This document shows, piece after piece, positions 7,936-15,397 of a stretch of DNA of 46,596 bases. The first letter of the stretch is position 1; every line of letters starts with the position of its first letter. The notes under the pieces are model-generated. The model was given only the letters and a program-made list of their open reading frames with translations. It made no database searches and was not told the DNA's origin. Origin of the DNA: Solirubrobacter deserti (GTDB lineage Bacteria; Actinomycetota; Thermoleophilia; Solirubrobacterales; Solirubrobacteraceae); assembly GCF_027587175.1 (NCBI RefSeq), contig NZ_JAPCID010000029.1:1-46596 (forward strand), given 5' to 3'. The position numbers and the translations under genes were made by a program.

Positions 7936-8448
7936 ATGGGCGATCAGCAGGGGCGCGCACCGGAGCCCTACCTCGTACCTGACACCGAGCGGCGCTACCA
8001 GACCCCGGGCCGCCGGATCACCGACCAGCGCGCGCACCAGCGCGAGGGCGTCACGGGATGCCGGATCATCGAGCTGCCGCGGCACGCCGACCCGCGCGGG
8101 AACCTCACGTTCATCGAGGGCGGGCAGACGATCCCGTTCGACATCCAGCGCATCTACTACCTCTACGACGTCCCGGGCGGCGAGTTCCGCGGCGGGCACG
8201 CGCACAAGGAGCTCCAGCAGCTGTTCATCGCCGCGTCCGGCTCGTTCGACGTGGTCGTCGACAACGGGACCGAACGCGAGCGCTTCCGCCTGAACCGCTC
8301 CTACTACGGGCTCTACGTCCCGTCGATGATCTGGCGCGAGCTCGACGACTTCTCGTCGGGCTCGGTGTGCCTCGTGCTGGCCTCGACGCACTACGACGCC
8401 GAGGACTACTTCTACGACTACGACGAGTTCAAGGCGGCCGTCACGTGA
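7936..8448 (+). CDS. Sugar 3,4-ketoisomerase, QdtA/FdtA-like cupin
   Basis: A 170-residue single cupin of the WxcM/FdtA/QdtA family, which isomerises dTDP-4-keto-6-deoxyhexose to the 3-keto form ahead of a 3-aminotransferase. Signature segments are HADPRGNLTFIEGG, IQRIYYLYDVPGGEFRGGHA, LQQLFIAASGSFDVVVD and YYGLYVPSMIWREL. The His of GGHAHKEL is the expected catalytic region. The next gene, an aminotransferase, overlaps it by 4 nt (GTGA). This matches the QdtA-QdtB order and predicts a 3-amino-3,6-dideoxyhexose product. The actual nucleotide and stereochemistry are not readable. Confidence 0.88.
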   Translation: MGDQQGRAPEPYLVPDTERRYQTPGRRITDQRAHQREGVTGCRIIELPRHADPRGNLTFIEGGQTIPFDIQRIYYLYDVPGGEFRGGHAHKELQQLFIAASGSFDVVVDNGTERERFRLNRSYYGLYVPSMIWRELDDFSSGSVCLVLASTHYDAEDYFYDYDEFKAAVT

Positions 8449-9548
8449 GCGTCGGGGTCCGCGTCCCGTTTTTGGAGCTGCTGCCCGGGACGCAGGAGCT
8501 GCGGCGGGAGCTGGACGCCGCCGTCGAGCGCGTGCTCGACTCGGGCTGGTACCTGCTCGGCGCCGAGCTGGACGCGTTCGAGGCGGCGTGGGCCGAGCAC
8601 TGCGGCGCGCAGCACTGCGTCGCGGTGGGCAGCGGGCTCGACGCGCTGCGCTTCATCCTCGAAGCCCGCGGAATTGGCCCCGGCGACGAGGTGCTGGTCC
8701 CGGGCCAGACGTTCATCGCCACCTGGCTGGCCGTCAGCGCCATCGGCGCGACGCCGGTTCCGGTCGAGGTGGACGAGGCCCACCACACGCTCGACCACGA
8801 GGCCGCCGCGGCCGCGATCACCGAGCGCACGGCCGCGATCCTCCCGGTCGACCTGTACGGCCATCCCGCCGACCACCGCGCGCTGCGCGAGCTCGCCGAC
8901 GCCAACGGACTGCTGCTCGTCGACGACGCCGCCCAGGCCCACGGCACGCGCCTCCACGGCAAGCCCGTCGGCACGTACGCGGACGCGGCGGCGTGGAGCT
9001 TCTACCCGGGCAAGAACCTCGGCGCGCTCGGCGACGGCGGCGCCGTGACCACCGACGACGCCGACCTGGCGGCACGCGTGCGGCGCCTGCGCAACTACGG
9101 CAGCGCACGCCGCTACGAGCATGTCGAGGTCGGCTACAACAGCCGCCTGGACGAGCTGCAGTGCGCGGTCCTGCGCGTCAAGCTCGGCCACCTGGACGCG
9201 TGGAACGCGCGTCGCGTGGCCGTCGCCGAGCGCTATCTCGCCGACCTCGGCGGGCACGTGACGCTCCCGGTCGTGCGGGCCGGCGCCGACCCGTGCTGGC
9301 ACCTGTTCACCGTCCGTCACGAGCGCCGCGACGCGCTGCGCGACCACCTCGAAGCGGCCGGCGTGCAGACCCTGATCCACTACCCGATCCCGCCGCACCG
9401 CCAGGGGGCGTACGCCGGCACGGCGCTCGCCGACGCCCACCTCCCGGTCTCCGACGCGATCGCCGGCACCATCGTCTCGCTGCCGATCGGCCCGCACCTC
9501 TCCGACGCCGACGTCGACCGCGTGATCGAGGCCGTCGCGTCCTTCTAG
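8445..9548 (+). CDS. DegT/DnrJ/EryC1/StrS PLP-dependent sugar aminotransferase (QdtB/FdtB-like)
   Basis: The GTG at 8445 overlaps the ketoisomerase stop. The 367-residue protein has the family motifs: VGSGLDALRF for cofactor phosphate, LPVDLYGHPAD, LLLVDDAAQAHG with the PLP-nitrogen Asp, and SFYPGKNLGALGDGGA with Lys190 as the internal aldimine. GYNSRLDELQCAVL, HLFTVRH and IHYPIPPHRQ complete the fold. Adjacent to a 3,4-ketoisomerase, it most likely aminates C3 of a dTDP-3-keto-6-deoxysugar. It is followed 6 nt later by a glycosyltransferase, so this is a sugar synthesis and transfer operon. Confidence 0.92.
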   Translation: MSVGVRVPFLELLPGTQELRRELDAAVERVLDSGWYLLGAELDAFEAAWAEHCGAQHCVAVGSGLDALRFILEARGIGPGDEVLVPGQTFIATWLAVSAIGATPVPVEVDEAHHTLDHEAAAAAITERTAAILPVDLYGHPADHRALRELADANGLLLVDDAAQAHGTRLHGKPVGTYADAAAWSFYPGKNLGALGDGGAVTTDDADLAARVRRLRNYGSARRYEHVEVGYNSRLDELQCAVLRVKLGHLDAWNARRVAVAERYLADLGGHVTLPVVRAGADPCWHLFTVRHERRDALRDHLEAAGVQTLIHYPIPPHRQGAYAGTALADAHLPVSDAIAGTIVSLPIGPHLSDADVDRVIEAVASF

Positions 9549-9554
9549 ACATCC

Positions 9555-10958
9555 ATGCTCCAACCGCTCCCTGAGAACCCGACGGTCAGCGTCTACGCGT
9601 TGACCTACAACCACGAGCACTTCGTCGCCGACGCGATCGAGAGCGTGCTGGCGCAGAACTGGCCGCAGGACCGCCTGCAGTTCGTGCTGCTCGACGACGG
9701 CTCCACGGACCGCACACCCGAGCGCGTCGAGCCCTACGCGGACCGGCTGACCTACGTCCGCCAGGAGAACCAGGGCATCAACGCCGCCGTCACGCGCCTC
9801 GTCAGCCTGGTGGACGGCGACGTGCTGATCCCGCTCTCCGGCGACGACATGCTGGCCGCGGACCGGATCGAGCGCACCGTGCGGTACTTCCGCGAGCACC
9901 CGGATGTCGGGATGGTCTACGGCGACATGGAGGTCATCGACGAGCACGGACGGCAGCTGATGCCGTCGGTCAAGGACGAGGAGCCGCCCACCGGGCAGGT
10001 CGCCGGCCGGCTGCTCGGTGGGAACTTCGTCAGCGGCGGCGCGCTCGCCGTGCGCGGCGCGCTCAAGCCGGCGATGCTGGGGATGCCCGCGGAGGCGGCG
10101 TGGGAGGACTGGTGGTTCGCGTGGGCGCTGACGAACGTCGCACCGATCGGCTACATCGACGCGCCGCCCGTCTACCGCTACCGCCGCCACCGCAGCAACT
10201 TCATGTTCGGGCTCGCGCGCCGGGACCCGAAGCAGGCGCTCGACCGGCAGGTCGTGGAGTTCCCGTTCCGCCGCTACCTGCTCGGCAACGCGCGGCCGGG
10301 GACCTGCACCCCGCGTGAGCTGCTGGAGGCCGTCGACCAGTTCCGCCGACTGAACCGGCTCGTGCGTGACGCCGGCCGGCCGCAGGAGGCCATCTTCGCG
10401 GTCACGGACGCCGAACGCGACGCCGCGGATCGCCTGACGGCCATGGCGGCGGCGCTCACGACGCGCGCGCCCGTGCTCGCCGGGTTCGCGGCCGCGGCCG
10501 CGCTCGCCTGCGACCCGCTCCACGCCGGCGCGTACCGCGCGCTGCACGCCGTCGCTGGGCTGCCCAGCACCCCGCCGCGGTTCTTCGACGACGTCCGCAC
10601 CGTCACCGTGTTCGCGGAAGCGGAGGAGCTGGCCGCCGATCCCTCGCTGCTGCGGACCTACGCCGGCGTGATCGGACCCGCCGACGACGTCACGCTCGTG
10701 ACGGTCGCGCGCGAGTGGGACGGCGCGCGCCTCGGCGCGGAGCTCGGCCCGCTGGTCGAGGAGATCACCGGCGAAGCCACGCCGGACATCCTCGCCCTGC
10801 CGGCCGACGCGACGGCCTGGGTCGCGGCGTTGACGCAGACCGACTGTGCGCTCGGCCTCCGGGACTGGCCCATCCCCGGAGTGATCCGCTTCGACGAGGG
10901 CGAGGCCTTGCGCGAGTTCGTCGAGCGGCGCCGCCGGGCGCCGCTGCGCCGCTCGTGA
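9555..10958 (+). CDS. Glycosyltransferase family 2 with C-terminal extension
   Basis: A 467-residue protein. A GT-A domain fills about residues 1-230: VSVYALTYNHEHFVADAIES, FVLLDDGSTD, NQGINAAVTR, and ISGDDM-like LSGDDM as the metal-binding DxD equivalent; WEDWWFAW follows. The second half (from about 290) has Ala-rich helices and no recognised domain. No membrane segment, so it is a soluble transferase. The acceptor is unknown; a surface glycan or flagellin is possible. It overlaps the following ATP-grasp gene by GTGA. Confidence 0.85.
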   Translation: MLQPLPENPTVSVYALTYNHEHFVADAIESVLAQNWPQDRLQFVLLDDGSTDRTPERVEPYADRLTYVRQENQGINAAVTRLVSLVDGDVLIPLSGDDMLAADRIERTVRYFREHPDVGMVYGDMEVIDEHGRQLMPSVKDEEPPTGQVAGRLLGGNFVSGGALAVRGALKPAMLGMPAEAAWEDWWFAWALTNVAPIGYIDAPPVYRYRRHRSNFMFGLARRDPKQALDRQVVEFPFRRYLLGNARPGTCTPRELLEAVDQFRRLNRLVRDAGRPQEAIFAVTDAERDAADRLTAMAAALTTRAPVLAGFAAAAALACDPLHAGAYRALHAVAGLPSTPPRFFDDVRTVTVFAEAEELAADPSLLRTYAGVIGPADDVTLVTVAREWDGARLGAELGPLVEEITGEATPDILALPADATAWVAALTQTDCALGLRDWPIPGVIRFDEGEALREFVERRRRAPLRRS

Positions 10959-11908
10959 CGGACCGGCCGCCGAGCGGCGCCTGCCTGCTCGCGGGAGCGG
11001 CCGGCACCGCCACCGCCTACGGCCTGCTGCGCTCGGTGCGGGAGCGCTGGGGCGCCGCGGTACGGCTCGTCGCCGCCGACATCAACCCGCCGCACCTCGT
11101 GGCCGCGACCACGCTCGCCGACGCTTCCCATCAGGTTCCGCTCGCCGCCGACCCGGGCTTTCAGGCGCGCATCGTCGAGCTGGTCGCGGCCGAGGCGGTG
11201 ACGGTCTGGTGGCCGGTGCTCGACGCCGAGATCGTGATCGCGGCGGACCTGCGCGAACGCGGGCTCCTGCCCGCCGGCGTGGCCGTGGTCGCGCCCGCGC
11301 GCGCCACCGCGGAACTCTGCTTGGACAAGCAGGCGGTCGCGGAACGGCTGCAGGCGCTCGGGCTTCCGACGCCCGCGACCTGGCCGCTGGCGGACGCGCC
11401 GTGGGACCCGGCGGGGATCGTCGTCAAGCCGCGCAGCGGCTTCGGCAGCCGTGGGCTGCGGATCGCCGAGAGCGAGACCGAGCTGGAGGAGATCCGGCGC
11501 GCGGCCGAGCCCGGCCTGGTCGCCCAGCCGCGCCTGCGCGGCGACGAGTACACGATCGACGCGCTGCGCACGCGCGACGGATCGACCCGGGCCGTCGCGC
11601 GCGAGCGGATCGAGACCAAGGCGGGCGTGAGCACGAAGGCGCGCGTGTTCGAGGACGCGGTGCTGACCGAGCTCGCCGCGCGGCTCGCGGACGGCCTCGA
11701 GCTCACCGGCCCGTTCTGCTTCCAGGTCATCGACGGCGCGATCACCGACGTCAACCCGCGCCCGGGCGGCGGCACGCGCATGACCGTGGCCGCGGGCGTC
11801 GACCTGCACTGCGCCGCGCTCGCCGACGTCTGGGGGCACATGCTGGAGCTGCCGCCGCTCCCGCGCGAGCGCTTCGTTGTGCGCCACTGGGAGGAGAACG
11901 TCCTCTGA
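10955..11908 (+). CDS. ATP-grasp enzyme (carboxylate-amine ligase-like)
   Basis: The GTG at 10955 overlaps the GT2 stop; the longer upstream frame is a shadow. The 317-residue protein has an N-terminal Rossmann-like preATP-grasp part, GACLLAGAAGTATAYGLLRS, and WWPVLDAEIVIAADL. An ATP-grasp fold follows: IVVKPRSGFGSRGLRI as the nucleotide lid, VAQPRLRGDEYTIDAL, and VINPR-like TDVNPRPGGGTRMT for metal binding. Members of this group in polysaccharide loci are thought to ligate an amino acid or similar group; the substrate here is unknown. It is directly followed by a HAD phosphatase that is translationally coupled to it. Confidence 0.85.
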   Translation: MTDRPPSGACLLAGAAGTATAYGLLRSVRERWGAAVRLVAADINPPHLVAATTLADASHQVPLAADPGFQARIVELVAAEAVTVWWPVLDAEIVIAADLRERGLLPAGVAVVAPARATAELCLDKQAVAERLQALGLPTPATWPLADAPWDPAGIVVKPRSGFGSRGLRIAESETELEEIRRAAEPGLVAQPRLRGDEYTIDALRTRDGSTRAVARERIETKAGVSTKARVFEDAVLTELAARLADGLELTGPFCFQVIDGAITDVNPRPGGGTRMTVAAGVDLHCAALADVWGHMLELPPLPRERFVVRHWEENVL

Positions 11909-12534
11909 GCGTCCTGGCGCTCGACTTCGACGGGACCCTGGTCGGCTGCCGCGACCGCCAGCTCGCGGCGCTCGAGCGCGCGCTCGACGGCCGGCCCGCA
12001 CCGGACCTCGACGCGTTCTGGCGCGCGAAGACGACCGGCGCCTCGACCGTCGCCGCGCTGACCGGGCTCGGCGTCTCCGAGCCCGACGCGCGCGCGATCG
12101 CGACCCGCTGGGTGGAGGTCGTCGAGGACCGCGACCTGCTGGCGCTGGACCCGCCCGTTCCGGAGCTCGACGCCGCGCTCACGGCGATCGCCGCCGCCGG
12201 GCTCGACGCCGCGATCGTGACCGCCCGCCGCGACGCCGCCGCGGTGCGCGCCCAGATCGACGCGCTGGGCCTGCGGCCGGCGGCGGGCGTCCACGTGGTC
12301 TCCCCCGCGTCCGCGGCCGCCGAGAAGGCCGTCGTGCTGGCCGAGCTCGGCGCGGTCGGCTTTGTTGGCGACACGGAAAGCGACGCGGCCGCCGCGGCGG
12401 CCGCCGGTATACCCTTCGCGGCGGTCGCGGGAGGTCAGCGGGACGAGCAGTGGCTGGCCCGACACGTGGCCGGAGCCGTTCATCCCAGCGTCCTGCACGC
12501 GGTGCGGGCGCTGCTCGAAACGAAAGAACGATGA
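11905..12534 (+). CDS. HAD-superfamily hydrolase, apparent CTG start
   Basis: A 209-residue phosphatase. Motif I DFDGT is at residues 7-11 (nucleophile Asp7, acid/base Asp9), motif II AIVTARR in the middle, the Lys of AAEKAVVLAEL, and motif IV GFVGDTESDAAAA. The frame has no ATG, GTG or TTG between its last upstream open stretch and motif I. The only sensible start is CTG at 11905, which overlaps the ATP-grasp stop as CTGA and is preceded by GGAGGAG (11889-11895) about 9 nt upstream. The stop overlaps the methyltransferase as ATGA. Substrate is probably a phospho-sugar intermediate of the operon; this is inference. Confidence 0.82.
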   Translation: MSVLALDFDGTLVGCRDRQLAALERALDGRPAPDLDAFWRAKTTGASTVAALTGLGVSEPDARAIATRWVEVVEDRDLLALDPPVPELDAALTAIAAAGLDAAIVTARRDAAAVRAQIDALGLRPAAGVHVVSPASAAAEKAVVLAELGAVGFVGDTESDAAAAAAAGIPFAAVAGGQRDEQWLARHVAGAVHPSVLHAVRALLETKER

Positions 12535-13259
12535 CCGATCCCTCCACCGAGACCGAGGCGGAACGCCTCGAACGCGTCGCCGCCGACTCCTGGTACGCCC
12601 AGGGCGTCAACGCCGCCACCATCTACTACAGCGGCCGCATCTTCGCCCGCCACTGGCGCGGCGACAGCTGCCTCGAGCTGGGGCCCGCCGAAGGGCTGAT
12701 GACCGAGCAGATCGCGCCGCACTTCCCGCGCCTGGTGCTCGTGGACGGCTCCGCGAGCTTCGTCGCCCAGCTCAAGGAGCGCTACCCCGACGCCGAGGTG
12801 CACGAGGCCCTGTTCGAGGACTTCACGACCGAGGAGCGCTTCGACACGATCGTGCTCGGCCACGTCCTCGAGCACGTCGAGGACCCGGTCGCGATCCTGC
12901 GCCGCTGCCGCGACGAGTGGCTGGCGCCCGGCGGACGCGTGCTGATGGCGGTCCCCAACGCGCGCTCGCTGCACCGCCAGGCCGCGGTCATCATGGGCCT
13001 GCTCAAGGACGAGTTCGAGTTCAACAAGAACGACCTTCACCACGGGCACCGGCGCGTGTACACGCCGGAGGGCCTGCGCTCGGACGTGCTCGCCGCCGGC
13101 CTGAGAATCGAGATCTTCGGCGGCTACTGGCTCAAGCCGCTGTCGAACTCGCAGCTCGAGCAGGACTGGACGCCCGAGATGATCGAGGCGTTCATGGCCC
13201 TGGGCGAGCGCTATCCGGACATCGCGGGCGAGATCTACATCGTCGCGGGCGCCGACTAG
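12531..13259 (+). CDS. Class I SAM-dependent methyltransferase
   Basis: A 242-residue protein starting at the ATG of an ATGA overlap. SAM-binding motif I is CLELGPAEGLMTEQI (residues about 45-60), then LVLVDGSASFVAQL, FDTIVLGHVLEHVEDPVAIL and LAPGGRVLMAVPNARSLHRQ, as in Methyltransf_11/23 proteins of sugar loci. HHGHRRVYTPEGLRSDV follows. It is the last gene of the rightward sugar operon and could methylate a sugar hydroxyl or amine. A hairpin lies 10 nt after the stop. Confidence 0.85.
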   Translation: MTDPSTETEAERLERVAADSWYAQGVNAATIYYSGRIFARHWRGDSCLELGPAEGLMTEQIAPHFPRLVLVDGSASFVAQLKERYPDAEVHEALFEDFTTEERFDTIVLGHVLEHVEDPVAILRRCRDEWLAPGGRVLMAVPNARSLHRQAAVIMGLLKDEFEFNKNDLHHGHRRVYTPEGLRSDVLAAGLRIEIFGGYWLKPLSNSQLEQDWTPEMIEAFMALGERYPDIAGEIYIVAGAD

Positions 13260-13268
13260 AACGCAGAC

Positions 13269-13290
13269 GGGCGGCCTCGAAAGGCCGCCC
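13269..13290. terminator. Hairpin terminator between convergent operons
   Basis: A 9-bp perfect stem (GGGCGGCCT / AGGCCGCCC) with a CGAA loop starts 10 nt after the methyltransferase stop. There is no T-run on the plus strand. Leftward it is followed by a mildly T-rich stretch. It can serve the rightward sugar operon and also end leftward transcripts. Confidence 0.6.
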
Positions 13291-13416
13291 GCGCGATCCG
13301 TCCCTCGGTGGGGTATGTGTGGGTCGCCCTCCAGCAACCCTGTATGTACCGCGAACCGCGAGTGGAGGGGGGCGGGGAAGCCCGTATTTGACTCCTGCAG
13401 CGCCGTCCGTGGCTAA
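13269..13416 (-). ncRNA. Candidate small RNA in the 200-nt gap (speculative)
   Basis: A sigma-28-like promoter (13423-13449) faces left into a stretch with no reading frame. The expected RNA of about 148 nt contains a 7-bp stem (CCCTCCA at 13330-13336 with TGGAGGG at 13366-13372, enclosing a CGCG/CGCG hairpin). It would end at the hairpin 13269-13290. It could equally be the 3' untranslated region of the glycosyltransferase operon. No known RNA family is recognised. Confidence 0.3.
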
Positions 13417-13442
13417 CCGAGGTATTCGGCAGCCGCGGACGG
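13403..13442. repeat. Long imperfect hairpin downstream of the glycosyltransferase pair
   Basis: A 12-bp stem (CCGTCCGTGGCT with AGCCGCGGACGG) encloses an inner CCGA/TCGG stem. All stem positions pair on the plus strand (one as G-U); one mismatches on the minus strand. It overlaps the putative leftward promoter. Confidence 0.5.
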
Positions 13443-13449
13443 ACCTGTA
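13423..13449 (-). promoter_or_regulatory. Possible sigma-28 promoter reading into the gap
   Basis: Minus strand TACAGGTC (13442-13449), 11 nt, GCCGAATA (13423-13430). Spacing is identical to the flagellin promoters; the last -10 bases deviate. Confidence 0.35.
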
Positions 13450-13459
13450 GGAAGAATTT

Positions 13460-14524
13460 TCAGACGCCGGCGCGGGCGTTCACGGCCTCGCGCAGCACGG
13501 CGGCCCAGGGCTCGGCGGCGCGCGGGAAGCTGCGATGCTCGGCTACGTACTCGCGCGCCGCGCGGCCGATGCGCTCGCGCTCGGCCTGGTCGTCGACCAG
13601 CCGCAGCAGCGCCGCCTCGGCCTCTTCGGGCGTCTCGGCGTGGACGCCGGTGACACCGTCCTCGATGTCGGGATAGACCTCGGGGTGGGCGACCAGCGGG
13701 ACGCCCAGCGCGCTGCACTCGAGCCAGCGCAGGTCGCTCTTGCCGCGGAACTGGTTGTTGCCGGCCGACGGCGCGAACGAGATGTCGAACAGCGTCATGG
13801 ACGCGGGGTAGGTCTCGATCCCGGCAACCGGGTACGAGATCGCCCGCTCCGGGCCGAACTCCTGGACGAAGACCGCCGCGGCGGGATGGCCGACCGAGAC
13901 GAAGCGCACCTCCTCGCGGGCGCGCATGACGTTGCGGATGGCCGGCTCCCAGCGCGCCAGCGACGCCTTGTGGCCGACGCCGCCGGCGAAGCCGAGCGTC
14001 ACGCCCTTGCGCTCGGGCTTGTTCCAGCCGTAGCGAAGCAGGTCGATGCCGTTCGGGCACGCCCACGTGCGCGGGCTGTGCGCCTTGTAGCGGCGCGCGA
14101 TGTAGTCGTTGGTGCCGATCAGGCCGTCCATCGCGCTCATCGCGGTCTCGAGGTCCTGCAGCCGGTCCTTGCCGAACTGGTCCGCGAGCTCGTGCTGCTT
14201 GTTGCGCCGCGCGCCCTGCAGGTAGTCGTCGATCTCGTACAGGAGCGTCACGCCCGCCTCGCGCAGGCGCCGGATGTGGGGCAGCCACGCCTTCGCGCTC
14301 GCGTACTGGATGACGATGACCTCGAAGCTCTCGAAGTCCTCGATGTCCGGCGGCGGGTTGCCGAGGCCGCCGGTGATGACGAGCTTGCGGCCGTCGTTCT
14401 GCGTGCCCCAGGTGGCGTACTCCGCACCGAGCGACGCCGCGGGGAGGAAGCAGCGGTAGTAGGCGACGGCGTTCGCGCCGGCGCCGCCGACGCCGAGGAA
14501 CAGGGTCTTGGGAATGTCCTGCAT
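13460..14524 (-). CDS. Glycosyltransferase, GT4/GT1-like, next to the flagellins
   Basis: A 354-residue protein from ATG 14524 (the longer frame runs through the upstream gene). N-terminal part KTLFLGVGGAGANAVAYYR, then VIVIQYASAKAWLPHI and LLYEIDDYLQGARRNKQ. C-terminal donor-binding domain: VTLGFAGGVGHKASLARWEP, then FRGKSDLRWLECSALGVPLV with the Glu typical of GT4 enzymes, and DIEDGVTGVHAETPEEAEAAL. A soluble GT-B enzyme. It overlaps the upstream GT2-like gene by one base (TGATG) and is cotranscribed with it. It sits directly downstream of five flagellin genes and behind a sigma-28-like promoter, so flagellin glycosylation is the leading idea. Confidence 0.85.
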   Translation of the reverse strand: MQDIPKTLFLGVGGAGANAVAYYRCFLPAASLGAEYATWGTQNDGRKLVITGGLGNPPPDIEDFESFEVIVIQYASAKAWLPHIRRLREAGVTLLYEIDDYLQGARRNKQHELADQFGKDRLQDLETAMSAMDGLIGTNDYIARRYKAHSPRTWACPNGIDLLRYGWNKPERKGVTLGFAGGVGHKASLARWEPAIRNVMRAREEVRFVSVGHPAAAVFVQEFGPERAISYPVAGIETYPASMTLFDISFAPSAGNNQFRGKSDLRWLECSALGVPLVAHPEVYPDIEDGVTGVHAETPEEAEAALLRLVDDQAERERIGRAAREYVAEHRSFPRAAEPWAAVLREAVNARAGV

Positions 14525-15300
14525 CAGACGATCTCCGGGCTCCAGCGTCGGAACGTTACACCCGAGTGCTTGACGCGCAGGCGATGCGCGGACGGCAGCT
14601 CGTCGTGCGGCTCGCTGTCGACGGGCGCCAGCCCACGGGCGCGCACGCTCGGCTCGAGCACGCACTGGCCGCCCGCCTCGCTCACGCGCAGGCAGAAGTC
14701 GAGCGCCGCGTGCGGGCCGTCGAGCAGCTCGTCGTAGCCGCCGACCTCGTCGATCCAGCGCCGGCGCACGAGCTGCAGCTCCGAGCTGACCGGGCACAGC
14801 AGCGGCTCGTGGACGTCCAGCAGCTCCTGCGGGACGTTCCGCAGCCGCGCCGCCCACGTGCGCCGGAACACGGAGAAGAAGTAGCCGGCCTGCCGGATCG
14901 TGCCGCCGGCCTCGGTGACGGCACCGCCGGCGACCGCGGCGAGCTCGCCGTCGGTGCCGGTGCGCGCGCGCAGCCGGTCCAGCCAGCCGCGCGCCTCGAA
15001 GATGAGCCCCGGGTTGACGAGGCAGGCGTCCATGTCGTGCGCGGCGGCGACGCTGAGGCCGACGTTCAGCGCGGCGGAATGGCCTTCGCCGTCCTCCTGG
15101 AGGACGTAGGCGCATTCGAGCTCGTTGGCGGCGACCTCGATCAGCTGCGCCTGCGGAGCGGGCGAGCGATCGTCGATCACGAGGGTCGGAGTGCCGGGCG
15201 CGCTCGCCTGGAGGGAGACGAGCGTCTGGAGGATCGGGTCGATCTCCTCGCTGGTCTCGGCCCGCACGGGGACGACGATGAGGGTCGGATCGGGTTCCAC
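14524..15300 (-). CDS. GT2-like glycosyltransferase, next to the flagellins
   Basis: GT-A fold protein: LIVVPVRAETSEEIDPIL, LVIDDRSPAPQAQLIEVA, VLQEDGEGHSAALNVGLSVA, a metal site region DACLVNPGLIF without a clear DxD, and RRRWIDEVGGYDELLDGPHA. The start is set at GTG 15300, 7 nt after a sigma-28-like -10. An in-frame TTG at 15324 gives eight more residues but would lie upstream of that -10. Neither has a Shine-Dalgarno sequence, which fits a leaderless mRNA. Length is about 258 residues. It is coupled to the GT4-like gene; together they may build a short glycan on flagellin. Confidence 0.75.
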   Translation of the reverse strand: MEPDPTLIVVPVRAETSEEIDPILQTLVSLQASAPGTPTLVIDDRSPAPQAQLIEVAANELECAYVLQEDGEGHSAALNVGLSVAAAHDMDACLVNPGLIFEARGWLDRLRARTGTDGELAAVAGGAVTEAGGTIRQAGYFFSVFRRTWAARLRNVPQELLDVHEPLLCPVSSELQLVRRRWIDEVGGYDELLDGPHAALDFCLRVSEAGGQCVLEPSVRARGLAPVDSEPHDELPSAHRLRVKHSGVTFRRWSPEIV

Positions 15301-15307
15301 GTCTGCA

Positions 15308-15335
15308 ACATCGGATGCCCGCAATGCGGGCTTGA
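15308..15335 (-). promoter_or_regulatory. Sigma-28-like promoter of the glycosyltransferase pair
   Basis: Minus strand TCAA (15332-15335), 16 nt, TCCGATGT (15308-15315). The spacer is a perfect GCCCGCA/TGCGGGC palindrome. GTG 15300 follows after 7 nt. Confidence 0.45.
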
Positions 15336-15357
15336 GAGACGTGAGATTAAGAGATGT

Positions 15358-15389
15358 GTGCGGGCCCCTCCGAAGAGGGACCCGCGCAC
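15358..15389 (-). terminator. Terminator after flagellin gene 1
   Basis: A GC-rich hairpin starting 9 nt after the flagellin stop: about a 9-bp stem with a UUCG tetraloop on the transcript, extended by GTG/CAC past a 2-nt bulge, followed by the moderately T-rich ACATCTCTTAATC. Confidence 0.7.
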
Positions 15390-15397
15390 GAGTGCTA

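Noticed and set aside
13290-13449. Idea of a c-di-GMP or other known riboswitch in the intergenic region
   Set aside because: Short stretches looked similar to GEMM RNA by chance, but the conserved core is not there and no suitable gene follows on either strand.
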